Shown here: positions 1 through 6,539 of the stretch, in pieces
How the letters are laid out: every line of letters starts with the position of its first letter
Position numbering within the stretch: position 1 is the first letter of the stretch
Assembly: GCA_937898375.1 (NCBI GenBank)
Contig: CALEJX010000070.1
Coordinates: 1 to 15,099, forward strand
Source: an uncultured Ruminococcus sp.
GTDB taxonomy: Bacteria > Bacillota > Clostridia > Oscillospirales > Ruminococcaceae
Length of the DNA: 15,099 nt
Direction of reading: 5' to 3'
The notes under the pieces: model-generated
Told to the model about the DNA's origin: nothing
The model's database searches: none
Seen by the model: the letters and a program-made list of their open reading frames with translations, nothing else
Translations under genes and position numbers: made by a program

Positions 1-518
1 CGAGAGTGCTTAATGAGAATATCGCAAAGCTTCTGAAATGGTATCAGGACAATAATGTAAAGGTTTGTCACATACATTCCTACGGCACTTATAGGGGCTA
101 TAAGGACTATCCTGAAAAGCTAAAGGCTATGGGTATAGATACCAATAACAGCAGGCTTATCATAAAGGATTATATCAATATGCCTGTGGCAATGGCTGCG
201 GCTGACCTTGTTATATCAAGGTGCGGTGCGGCTTCACTGGCGGAGCTTGAAGCAATGGGCAGAGCTTCTGTACTTATCCCGTCGCCTATGGTGGCTGAAA
301 ATCATCAGTATTACAACGGCATGGTATTGCAAAATGCAGGGGCAGGCTTTGTTATCGAGGAAAAAGACTTGACGGAAAAGCTTTTCATTGATACAGTAAA
401 GGGACTTATCGAAGACCCTGAGAAGCTCAGGCAGTGTTCGGAAAACGCTGCGAAGCTTCATGTTGCCGATACTGAGGACAGGATATTCAAGGCTTTAGAG
501 CCGCTTATAAAGGGATAA
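1..518 (+). CDS. murG: MurG, C-terminal part (5' end outside window)
   Basis: MurG is the peripheral membrane glycosyltransferase that adds GlcNAc from UDP-GlcNAc to lipid I, making lipid II. The window starts inside the gene. The reading frame is open from base 3, and the first residues (RVLNEN) fit the position just after the family's G-G-S-x-G-A loop, so the visible 172 residues are essentially the C-terminal UDP-GlcNAc-binding domain. Supporting motifs are VISRCGAASLAELEAMG, which matches the family's S-R-x-G-A...E-L segment for nucleotide-sugar binding, and IPSPMVAENHQYYN, which matches the P-x-x-x-A-x-x-H-Q motif. The next gene starts 28 bases after the stop, consistent with one operon. 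An internal GTG at base 6 is not the real start. Identification is from family motifs and position next to murA and ftsQ. Confidence 0.93.
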   Translation, partial: RVLNENIAKLLKWYQDNNVKVCHIHSYGTYRGYKDYPEKLKAMGIDTNNSRLIIKDYINMPVAMAAADLVISRCGAASLAELEAMGRASVLIPSPMVAENHQYYNGMVLQNAGAGFVIEEKDLTEKLFIDTVKGLIEDPEKLRQCSENAAKLHVADTEDRIFKALEPLIKG

Positions 519-546
519 GGAACGTAAAATTTAAGGGGATAAGATC

Positions 547-1452
547 ATGGATAAGAATTACAGGCAGTACAACAAAAGGGCTTCAATGGACAGCATTGAA
601 GTGCCTGATGTTGACAAGATAAAAAAGCTGTCCGACACTAAGTTCAGAGGCAGCAGCGTGAACCGCACCGCCGACGAGATATTCGACGGAGAAAAGTTCA
701 ACAAGGCTGGAGAGTTTGACCGTGCCACAAAGACATATGACGACCCTACCAAGCACAAGGAAGAGGACAATGAGGACGATTTTCTTGAGGACGCTGCGGC
801 TATGCCTGCACAGGCTGCGACAGGTCTTAACAAGGGCGTAAAGGTCGGAGATTCATATGTAAAGCGTGGCAAGGTAATAAGGATAGCAATTACGGTAGTT
901 ATCATACTTGTACTTATGGTGTTCTTCTTTCCGCCACTGTTTTTCAATGACGCAGACAAGAGCATAGTAAAGTATGATGACAACGTGTTCAGAACAATGG
1001 GCATGACGGACTTCAAGACGTATGCACTGTCAAATTATTCTGTATACAACGAGGAGGCTTTCAGCTCTGAGCTGAGTTCAAGCTATCGCTTTGCGGATAT
1101 AGTGTTCAATATCAAAAATCCGTCTCCTTTCGAGATAAAGATACCGCAGTATGAGATAAGCCATGTTTCTTCGCTGTATGACAATGCGGTGTGCTATGCA
1201 ACAAGCGTTACAACGAACAATGACGGCGAGGTGATAGGCGACACTGTTCCGCCGTTTTCCAGCAAGGAAGTCACTGTTAGGATACTTGTGAATGTGACAA
1301 ATATGGACGATAGCACGTTTGATGATTGCGTTACGGGCATGATACTTTCAACCAAGGATATGAAAAAGAAGATAGGCAAGAACTCTTATCTGCCTTGTCT
1401 GCCTGCTTTTATGCCTGTTTCAAACGCTATTGAGATATATCTTAACAAATAA
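547..1452 (+). CDS. Unrecognised single-pass membrane protein within the dcw cluster
   Basis: I do not recognise this 301-residue protein. Residues 1-108 are highly charged, rich in Lys, Asp and Glu, and predicted cytoplasmic and mostly disordered. One membrane segment lies at about residues 109-133 (VIRIAITVVIILVLMVFFF), with Lys/Arg on its N-terminal side, so residues 134-301 should face outward. The outer part has the pattern NIKNPSPFEI followed by VPPFSSKEVTVRILVNV, which recalls the Asn-Pro and alternating-hydrophobic pattern of LEA14/WHy-type beta-sandwich domains; this is a weak resemblance, not an assignment. The ATG start has AAGGGG 8 bases upstream. The gene sits 28 bases after murG and 62 before murA, so it is probably cotranscribed. 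A role in envelope assembly or division is inferred from position and topology only. Confidence 0.85.
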   Translation: MDKNYRQYNKRASMDSIEVPDVDKIKKLSDTKFRGSSVNRTADEIFDGEKFNKAGEFDRATKTYDDPTKHKEEDNEDDFLEDAAAMPAQAATGLNKGVKVGDSYVKRGKVIRIAITVVIILVLMVFFFPPLFFNDADKSIVKYDDNVFRTMGMTDFKTYALSNYSVYNEEAFSSELSSSYRFADIVFNIKNPSPFEIKIPQYEISHVSSLYDNAVCYATSVTTNNDGEVIGDTVPPFSSKEVTVRILVNVTNMDDSTFDDCVTGMILSTKDMKKKIGKNSYLPCLPAFMPVSNAIEIYLNK

Positions 1453-1514
1453 TTTTTAACCTATATGGGCAGTTCTGCATAAGATAAGTCAAAACCTTAA
1501 AAGGAGCGACGCTT

Positions 1515-2774
1515 ATGCAACGGCTGACTATTCAGGGAGGAAACAGGCTGAACGGAGAGATAACTGTTCAGGGAGCAAAAAACGCAGCTCTGCCGCTGCT
1601 GGCAGGGTGCGTGCTTATAAACGGAGAGATCAGGCTACATAACTGTCCTGCGCTTTCGGACGTGTATGCGGCTTGCCGCATACTGTCGGTGCTTGGGGCA
1701 AAGTGCAGTCGTGAGGGCGGCTGTGTTACTGTGGACGCAAGGGGTGCTGTAAAGACCTTTGTGCCAGATGAGCTTATGAGAGAGATGCGTTCGTCTATCG
1801 TTTTTCTGGGAGCTGTTCTTGGAAGAACGGGTGAATGCAGGCTGTCATTCCCAGGGGGCTGTGAGCTTGGCCCGAGGCCTATAGATATGCACTTGTGCGC
1901 ACTTAAAAAAATGGGCGTCAGGATAAACGAGGAGTACGGCGTGCTCAGCTGCACCTGTCCGAGAGGGCTTAGAGGGGCAAGGATAGACCTTTCGTTCCCC
2001 TCTGTGGGAGCAACTGAGAACATCATGCTTGCGGCTGTTCTGGCAAAGGGCGACACAGTGATATACAATGCGGCAAGAGAGCCTGAGATATGCGATCTTG
2101 CGGAGTTTCTAAACTGCTGCGGCGCAAAGATATGCGGTGCAGGGTGCGGAACGATAACAATAAGCGGCGTGGAAAAGCTCCACGGCTGTGAATACTCTGT
2201 CATGCCCGACAGGATAGTTGCGGCGACTTTTATGAGTGCGGCGGCGGCAACAGGCGGCGAGATAGGTCTGCTTGGGGCAAGGGCAGGGGATATCCGTTCG
2301 GTGATACCTGTATTTGAGCAAATGGGCTGTCAGGTATTTCTTTACGAGGACAGGATATTTATAAAAGCGCCTAAACAGCTCAAAGCTGTGCGGACAGTGA
2401 GGACAATGCCTTATCCGGGATTTCCCACGGACGCTCAGGCGATAGTCACGGCGGCTCTTGCTAAGGCAAAGGGCACAAGCGTGGTGGTGGAAAACATTTT
2501 TGAAAACCGCTACCGCCATGTTGACGAGCTTGTGAGAATGGGTGCTGATATCAAGACAGAGGGAAAAGTGGCTGTTATCGAGGGAGTGAAAGAGCTTTAC
2601 GGAGCGAAAGTCCGTGCGCCTGACCTGAGAGGCGGTGCGGCATTGGCTGTGGCGGCGCTTTCGGCAGAGGGAGAGACCTCGCTCACTAATATAAAACTTA
2701 TCGACAGGGGCTATGACTGCATTGAAAATGCTTTCACGCTTCTGGGCGGAAATATAAAGCGTGTAAATTACTAG
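1515..2774 (+). CDS. murA: UDP-N-acetylglucosamine 1-carboxyvinyltransferase (MurA)
   Basis: MurA catalyses the first committed step of peptidoglycan synthesis in the cytoplasm: transfer of enolpyruvate from PEP to UDP-GlcNAc. The protein is 419 residues, the normal full length. Landmarks match the E. coli enzyme: Lys22-Asn23 in VQGAKNAALPLLAG; the catalytic loop GGCELGPRPIDMH with the Cys at 116 that fosfomycin alkylates in susceptible enzymes; the catalytic Asp at 306 in GFPTDAQA; and Arg372 and Arg398 in DLRGGAAL and LIDRGYDCIE. No key residue is missing. The ATG start is preceded by AAGGAG with 8 bases of spacing. Many Firmicutes carry a second paralogue (MurAB/MurZ); this copy's place beside murG and ftsQ suggests the main dcw copy, but the sequence alone does not exclude the paralogue. 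Confidence 0.97.
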   Translation: MQRLTIQGGNRLNGEITVQGAKNAALPLLAGCVLINGEIRLHNCPALSDVYAACRILSVLGAKCSREGGCVTVDARGAVKTFVPDELMREMRSSIVFLGAVLGRTGECRLSFPGGCELGPRPIDMHLCALKKMGVRINEEYGVLSCTCPRGLRGARIDLSFPSVGATENIMLAAVLAKGDTVIYNAAREPEICDLAEFLNCCGAKICGAGCGTITISGVEKLHGCEYSVMPDRIVAATFMSAAAATGGEIGLLGARAGDIRSVIPVFEQMGCQVFLYEDRIFIKAPKQLKAVRTVRTMPYPGFPTDAQAIVTAALAKAKGTSVVVENIFENRYRHVDELVRMGADIKTEGKVAVIEGVKELYGAKVRAPDLRGGAALAVAALSAEGETSLTNIKLIDRGYDCIENAFTLLGGNIKRVNY

Positions 2775-2793
2775 CAAGTTAGGAAAGAGAAAA

Positions 2794-3834
2794 ATGAACG
2801 GAACTTACAAGGAAAACAGAATGAACTCACAGCGGCCTGCGGCACGTCAGCGGACAGTGAATATGCGCAACGTGTATGTTGCCAGTTTTTTTGCGGCTGC
2901 GGCGCTGCTGCTGGTGCTGAGTATGTTTTTGTTTTTTAATGTGTCGGATATAAAAATAGAGGGCGTTACACTTTACGAGCAAGATCAGATACTTGGCGTG
3001 GGCGGCGTTTCAAATGGACAGAACCTTGTGAGGACAAATACGGATATCGTTGAGAAGCGTTTGAAAGACACACTTGTGTATCTTGATGATGTTAAGGTCA
3101 CAAAGAAGTTTCCGTCTACTCTTGTCATAACCTGCACGGAGGCTAAAAAGGCGGCTGATATCGAGTATAAAAACTCTTATTATGTGCTGTCAACTTCGGG
3201 AAAGATACTTGAAACGAAAAATCCTGACCCTACGGGGGATATACCTGTTGTAAAGGGCTTTGAGCTTAAAAGCCTTGAGCAGGGCGACAAGCTTGCTTCT
3301 GAGGACTCTTTCAAGGCGGATATCCTTGAAGAGCTTCTCAAAGACCTTAATAATCTTAAGTTTGACAAGATAGACACTATTGACCTTACCACACGTTCTG
3401 ACATCAAGCTTATGTATGACGGCAGGCTTGAGATAAAGCTTGGAAGCTCGGTGGATATGGAATACAAGCTTACATATCTTAAGGCTGTTATCGATGAGAG
3501 CATTACTGACGATTATGAGGGTACGCTTATTTACAACGGCGCTGACAGCGGCATTTCGGCTATACCGAAATCTCAGGACGATTCGTCTGTTCCTGATGAC
3601 GCAAGCTCTTCAAAGCCTGATGACAGCAGTGCGGTATCCGCTGACACCGAGGTAAACGGCGATGATTCATGGTCTGCGGACGATAATCAGGGCTACAGCG
3701 ATGATACCAACACATGGAACGGCAATGATAATACCGACAATGCAGGCACAGACCAATGGACGAACGATAACGGCACAACCGATCAGGGCTATGACAACGG
3801 CTATGGGGACGGTCAGACAAACACAGGCTGGTAA
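2794..3834 (+). CDS. ftsQ: Cell division protein FtsQ/DivIB
   Basis: FtsQ/DivIB is a bitopic divisome protein that holds FtsL and FtsB/DivIC at the septum. The layout is typical: a short basic cytoplasmic N-terminus (residues 1-26), one membrane helix at about 27-49 (FFAAAALLLVLSMFLFF), a POTRA domain at about 50-119 that starts VSDIKIEGVTLY and includes KVTKKFPSTLVITCTE, and a beta domain to about 255 that includes YYVLSTSGKILE. The C-terminus then adds about 90 residues of low-complexity Asp/Ser/Asn/Gly/Thr sequence with spaced Trp. The start used has AGGAAAG upstream; an alternative ATG at 2821 (residue 10) also has AAGGA at good spacing, so the N-terminus may be nine residues shorter. The gene begins 19 bases after murA. 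No ftsA follows. Confidence 0.93.
   Translation: MNGTYKENRMNSQRPAARQRTVNMRNVYVASFFAAAALLLVLSMFLFFNVSDIKIEGVTLYEQDQILGVGGVSNGQNLVRTNTDIVEKRLKDTLVYLDDVKVTKKFPSTLVITCTEAKKAADIEYKNSYYVLSTSGKILETKNPDPTGDIPVVKGFELKSLEQGDKLASEDSFKADILEELLKDLNNLKFDKIDTIDLTTRSDIKLMYDGRLEIKLGSSVDMEYKLTYLKAVIDESITDDYEGTLIYNGADSGISAIPKSQDDSSVPDDASSSKPDDSSAVSADTEVNGDDSWSADDNQGYSDDTNTWNGNDNTDNAGTDQWTNDNGTTDQGYDNGYGDGQTNTGW
3559..3831 (+). repeat. Low-complexity acidic tail coding region of FtsQ/DivIB
   Basis: This stretch encodes residues 256-346 of FtsQ/DivIB and is dominated by Asp, Asn, Ser, Thr and Gly, with Trp at 293, 308, 322 and 346. No predicted secondary structure or recognisable domain is visible. By topology it lies outside the membrane, at the cell wall. 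Confidence 0.8.
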
Positions 3835-3943
3835 AGGTCAAAATAACTAATTGTATAGTATACACAAATGAAAGTGCAAAATTAGTCGTTTTATTGATAA
3901 TTAATAAAAAATTTATAATGGTTTCATTTAAGTTCTTTACTTT

Positions 3944-3972
3944 TTGACAAAAGTATGATAATATATTATTGT
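3944..3972 (+). promoter_or_regulatory. Candidate promoter for ftsZ
   Basis: TTGACA (3944-3949) is a perfect -35 box, followed after 17 bases by TATTGT (3967-3972, 4 of 6 matches to TATAAT). The predicted start is near 3979, giving ftsZ a leader of about 110 bases. The 255-base gap after ftsQ is strongly AT-rich, as expected of a promoter region. The weak -10 box limits confidence. Confidence 0.55.
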
Positions 3973-3979
3973 ATCTATT

Positions 3980-4009
3980 TATGTGCATATTCGGCACATA
4001 GGCTTTTTT
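3980..4009 (+). terminator. Hairpin plus T-run in the ftsZ leader (terminator, attenuator or 5' stabiliser)
   Basis: TATGTGC (3980-3986) and GCACATA (3994-4000) form a perfect 7-bp stem with a 7-base loop. GGC and six T follow (4004-4009), then more T-rich sequence. It could end transcripts coming from ftsQ, yet it lies just downstream of the predicted ftsZ promoter, at the expected 5' end of the ftsZ mRNA. The stem base is AU-rich, so as a terminator it would be modest. Confidence 0.45.
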
Positions 4010-4089
4010 GCATTTTATTTTTGATTTGATAAATTGATATGTAAAAATACGGAGAAGTATGAAAATTCGCTTTTAGGAGGAGTTCTATT

Positions 4090-5220
4090 ATGGGTTACGA
4101 GTATGTTGAGGAGCCAGTTGTAGGCGCAAAGATCAAGGTAATCGGTGTCGGCGGCGGCGGCGGAAACGCACTTAACTGTATCGCACAGGCCGGTATCGAG
4201 GGAAATGTTGAATATATCGCTGTTAATACTGATATCCAGGCACTGCATAAGTCAGCTGCACACACACAGATACAGATAGGTGAGAAGCTTACTCACGGTC
4301 TGGGCGCAGGCGCAAAGCCTGAGATCGGCGAGGCTTCCGCTCAGGAAAGCAAGGACGAGATCGAGAACGCTATCAAGGACGCTGACATGGTATTCATCAC
4401 AGCAGGTATGGGCGGCGGAACAGGTACAGGCGCTGCACCTGTAGTTGCTGAGATCGCTCAGTCACTTGACAAGCTTACTATCGCAGTTGTTACAAAGCCT
4501 TTCAGATTTGAGGGCGCTAAGAAAATGGAGAGAGCAGAAAAGGGTATCGAGGCTCTTATCAAGCACGTTGACGCTCTTATCGTTATCCCTAACCAGAACC
4601 TTATCACAAACGAGATGAGGCTTACTATGAAACAGTCTTACGCTATCGCTGATGAAGTTCTTAAGACAGACGTTATCGCTATCGCTGAGATCATCACAAG
4701 ACATGACGAGATCAACGTTGACTTCGCTGACGTTACTACTATCCTTAAGGGCGCAGGCAGAGCGCATATCGCTATCGGTCACGGCGAGGGCAAGGATAAG
4801 GTACAGGATATCGTTAGTCAGGTCATCTCTTCTGACCTCCTTGAGACTTCTATCAAGGGCGCAAGAAGACTTATCGTTAACGTTACAATGAGCGAGGATC
4901 TCCTTATCAGCGACATGGACGAGCTTACAGGCGCAATTGCTGACGCTGCTGACGACGGCGCTGAGATAATCTTCGGCAACGGAACAAATCCTGACACTAA
5001 GGACGCTATGGACGTTACTGTTATCGCTGCTGACTTTGTTGACAGAGAGGACGCTCCTGCGGCTGCTGCACCAAAGGCTGCAACAACTTATACAGCAAAT
5101 TTTACTCAGAAAGCTGACGACGCAAAGGCTGACGCAGAGGCAATGCACAAGGCTGGCGTTAAGGCTGCTGATAATCCAAATTATTACGACGATATCTTCA
5201 ATATCTTCAAGAACAAGTAA
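4090..5220 (+). CDS. ftsZ: Cell division protein FtsZ
   Basis: FtsZ is the tubulin-like GTPase that polymerises into the division ring at mid-cell. The 376-residue protein has the nucleotide-binding start IKVIGVGGGGGNA (15-27), the signature loop GGGTGTG (108-114), and the T7 catalytic loop NVDFADV (209-215), so GTP binding and hydrolysis look intact. The C-terminal domain ends in a variable linker (about 320-362) and the peptide DDIFNIFKNK, which resembles the conserved DIPxFLR tail without its proline. Several normally conserved positions differ: TDVIAIAEII in place of the usual GVQGI(S/A)xLI, HDEIN in place of PGL(I/M)N, and FEGAKKM where E. coli has FEGKKRM. AGGAGG lies 9 bases before the ATG. 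Codon use is strongly biased (ATC, GTT, CTT, AAG), typical of a highly expressed gene. Confidence 0.95.
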   Translation: MGYEYVEEPVVGAKIKVIGVGGGGGNALNCIAQAGIEGNVEYIAVNTDIQALHKSAAHTQIQIGEKLTHGLGAGAKPEIGEASAQESKDEIENAIKDADMVFITAGMGGGTGTGAAPVVAEIAQSLDKLTIAVVTKPFRFEGAKKMERAEKGIEALIKHVDALIVIPNQNLITNEMRLTMKQSYAIADEVLKTDVIAIAEIITRHDEINVDFADVTTILKGAGRAHIAIGHGEGKDKVQDIVSQVISSDLLETSIKGARRLIVNVTMSEDLLISDMDELTGAIADAADDGAEIIFGNGTNPDTKDAMDVTVIAADFVDREDAPAAAAPKAATTYTANFTQKADDAKADAEAMHKAGVKAADNPNYYDDIFNIFKNK

Positions 5221-5231
5221 TAATGCTCACA

Positions 5232-5266
5232 AAGGCGGATCGGCGTTTACGCTGTCCGCCTTGTTT
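5232..5266 (+). terminator. Intrinsic terminator of ftsZ
   Basis: AAGGCGGA (5232-5239) pairs perfectly with TCCGCCTT (5255-5262). An inner CGGCG/CGCTG helix (one G-U pair) closes on a TTTA loop, with one bulged base between the two helices. A short T-rich tail (TTGTTT) follows. It begins 12 bases after the ftsZ stop. Confidence 0.75.
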
Positions 5267-5277
5267 GACTGAGAGTT

Positions 5278-5292
5278 AGAAAACGTTTACAT
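5278..5292 (-). promoter_or_regulatory. cre-like sequence (possible CcpA site)
   Basis: Read on the - strand, the 15 bases ATGTAAACGTTTTCT fit the Bacillus catabolite-responsive element consensus WTGNAANCGNWNNCW at every fixed position. The site lies 66 bases upstream of the first candidate promoter of the DivIVA-like gene. A chance match in a window of this size is quite possible, so this is a weak call. Confidence 0.25.
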
Positions 5293-5357
5293 TGTACTTG
5301 CGAAGTTTCGTATTCTCAGAAAATTATCAGAAAATTGAAATTTTTTCGCAAAACTAC

Positions 5358-5386
5358 TTGAAATTTTACGGGAAATTTGATATAAT
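5358..5386 (+). promoter_or_regulatory. Candidate upstream promoter (P1) of the DivIVA-like gene
   Basis: TTGAAA (5358-5363) and a perfect TATAAT (5381-5386) are separated by exactly 17 bases. Transcription from here would give a leader of about 145 bases. Two copies of TCAGAAAATT (5316-5325 and 5327-5336), 11 bases apart, lie just upstream. The rest of the 320-base gap between ftsZ and the next gene is AT-rich, with no further gene visible. Confidence 0.55.
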
Positions 5387-5481
5387 TATTCTGTGATAAA
5401 TATGATTTTAAGACATTTTGTATAAATTTCAGGTGCTATTTTGTATGGAATAATGAAATTTTTGAAAACGGCTTAAATCAG

Positions 5482-5510
5482 TTGAAAAATCATGTGATTT
5501 ATTGTATAAT
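5482..5510 (+). promoter_or_regulatory. Candidate proximal promoter (P2) of the DivIVA-like gene
   Basis: TTGAAA (5482-5487) and a perfect TATAAT (5505-5510) with 17-base spacing place the start near 5517, about 24 bases before the ATG at 5541 and just ahead of its GGAGGG ribosome binding site. This is one of the best sigma-A type promoters in the window. Confidence 0.72.
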
Positions 5511-5540
5511 AGAGATAATCACTAATGTGGAGGGATTGAA

Positions 5541-6530
5541 ATGGCTAGTAATGGTTATTTAAGAACGGTAAGAGTCGGCGGATTCGATAAGCAGGACGTT
5601 CTTGCTTATGTAGACGACCTTACTTCTAAAATTTATACTCTCGAGGCTCAGGTCAATGACCAGAACGAAACTATCGAACGCCTTGAAAAGCAGGGCGGCG
5701 CTCAGAAGCAGGACTTTGAGGGCAAGAAAGAGCTTGAGAAAAAGGTAGAAGAGGCTAAGAATAAAATAGCCGAGCTTATGGCTAATACTGATACAATGAA
5801 AGTTCGTATCGCTGACTTTGAGCAGCAGGTAACTGAAAAGGACGCTGAGATCGAAAAGCAGAAGCAGGAGATCGAGGACCTTAAGGAAAAGCTTGAAACT
5901 GCTGAGGTTAATGCCGGCACAGCTACTCCTGCATTTGACCTTGGAAGCGTGTTCATGGAAGCTCAGAACACAGCTAATAAGGTAGTTCAGGAAGCTAAGA
6001 AAGCCGCTAAGCAAATGGAAGACGAAGCTAAGCAGCTTCAGGATCAGGTGCTTGCTGACGCTAACGCACAGGCTCAGAAGCTGGTTACAAATGCTCAGAC
6101 AGAGGCTGACACTACACTTCAGACAGCTAAATCAAGCGCTGCTGCAATGACAGCTGCCGCTAAGCAGGAGGCTGAAGCTGTTACAAGCGCTGCTAACAAG
6201 CAGGCTGCAGAGGTAACATCTAAGGCAAACGCTGACGCTGAGGCTGTTACATCTAAGGCTAATGCGGAAGCTGCTGACGTAACATCAAAGGCAAATGCTG
6301 AGGCTGCAAAGGTTGTAAGCGACGCTAAGGCTGAGGCTAAGAACATCAGAGCACAGTCTGCTGACCTGAGAGAGTCTGTTAAGACACAGTTCACAAGCCT
6401 GAGCGAAACTGTTCAGCAGCTCGTTACATCACTTAACGATCTGTATGGCAACAGCATTGGCGCTGTAAACACTGCAAGAGATCTTATCGACGACGGTCTT
6501 TCTCTTGTAAGCGATGATGACGCTGAATAA
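5541..6530 (+). CDS. DivIVA-domain coiled-coil protein
   Basis: DivIVA proteins mark cell poles and septa in Gram-positive bacteria. Residues 10-25 (VRVGGFDKQDVLAYVD) fit the N-terminal DivIVA motif, a G-(Y/F)-D-x-x-x-V-x-x-(F/Y) pattern. Residues 28-122 form a charged coiled coil. Residues 137-291 form a long Ala-rich rod with strict 11-residue periodicity, including five near-identical units at 212-266. A short tail ends in SDDDAE. The Phe-Arg pair that inserts B. subtilis DivIVA into membranes (F17, R18) aligns here with Val12-Gly13, so direct membrane binding may differ. At 329 residues it is about twice the length of B. subtilis DivIVA. GGAGGG precedes the ATG. Its place after ftsZ fits a division or polar-growth role, but the exact function is unknown; it may be a GpsB/DivIVA paralogue rather than the orthologue. 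Confidence 0.85.
   Translation: MASNGYLRTVRVGGFDKQDVLAYVDDLTSKIYTLEAQVNDQNETIERLEKQGGAQKQDFEGKKELEKKVEEAKNKIAELMANTDTMKVRIADFEQQVTEKDAEIEKQKQEIEDLKEKLETAEVNAGTATPAFDLGSVFMEAQNTANKVVQEAKKAAKQMEDEAKQLQDQVLADANAQAQKLVTNAQTEADTTLQTAKSSAAAMTAAAKQEAEAVTSAANKQAAEVTSKANADAEAVTSKANAEAADVTSKANAEAAKVVSDAKAEAKNIRAQSADLRESVKTQFTSLSETVQQLVTSLNDLYGNSIGAVNTARDLIDDGLSLVSDDDAE
6174..6338 (+). repeat. Five tandem 33-base units within the DivIVA-like gene
   Basis: Five in-frame units encode the 11-residue pattern (E/A)-x-V-T-S-K-A-N-A-x-A, residues 212-266. The three middle units are nearly identical in protein but differ at synonymous bases, so the repeats look old and kept at protein level. Confidence 0.8.
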
Positions 6531-6539
6531 CAGTTTGTC

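Noticed and set aside
1568..2777. Two long - strand open frames (211 and 222 residues) opposite murA
   Set aside because: They lie wholly within an intact murA, their products show no recognisable motif, and they have no ribosome binding site; they are mirror frames of a codon-biased gene.
3894..3919. TTGATA and TATAAT upstream of ftsZ
   Set aside because: The -10 is perfect but the spacing is only 14 bases, and the hexamer at 17 bases (TTATTG) is a poor -35; AT-rich sequence gives such matches easily.
4462..5148. A 228-residue - strand open frame opposite ftsZ
   Set aside because: It is low-complexity Ser/Val/Leu/Cys sequence produced by the strong codon bias of ftsZ on the other strand.
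6174..6338. 33-base repeats considered as a CRISPR array
   Set aside because: The units are contiguous with no spacers, in frame, and encode a regular coiled-coil pattern.
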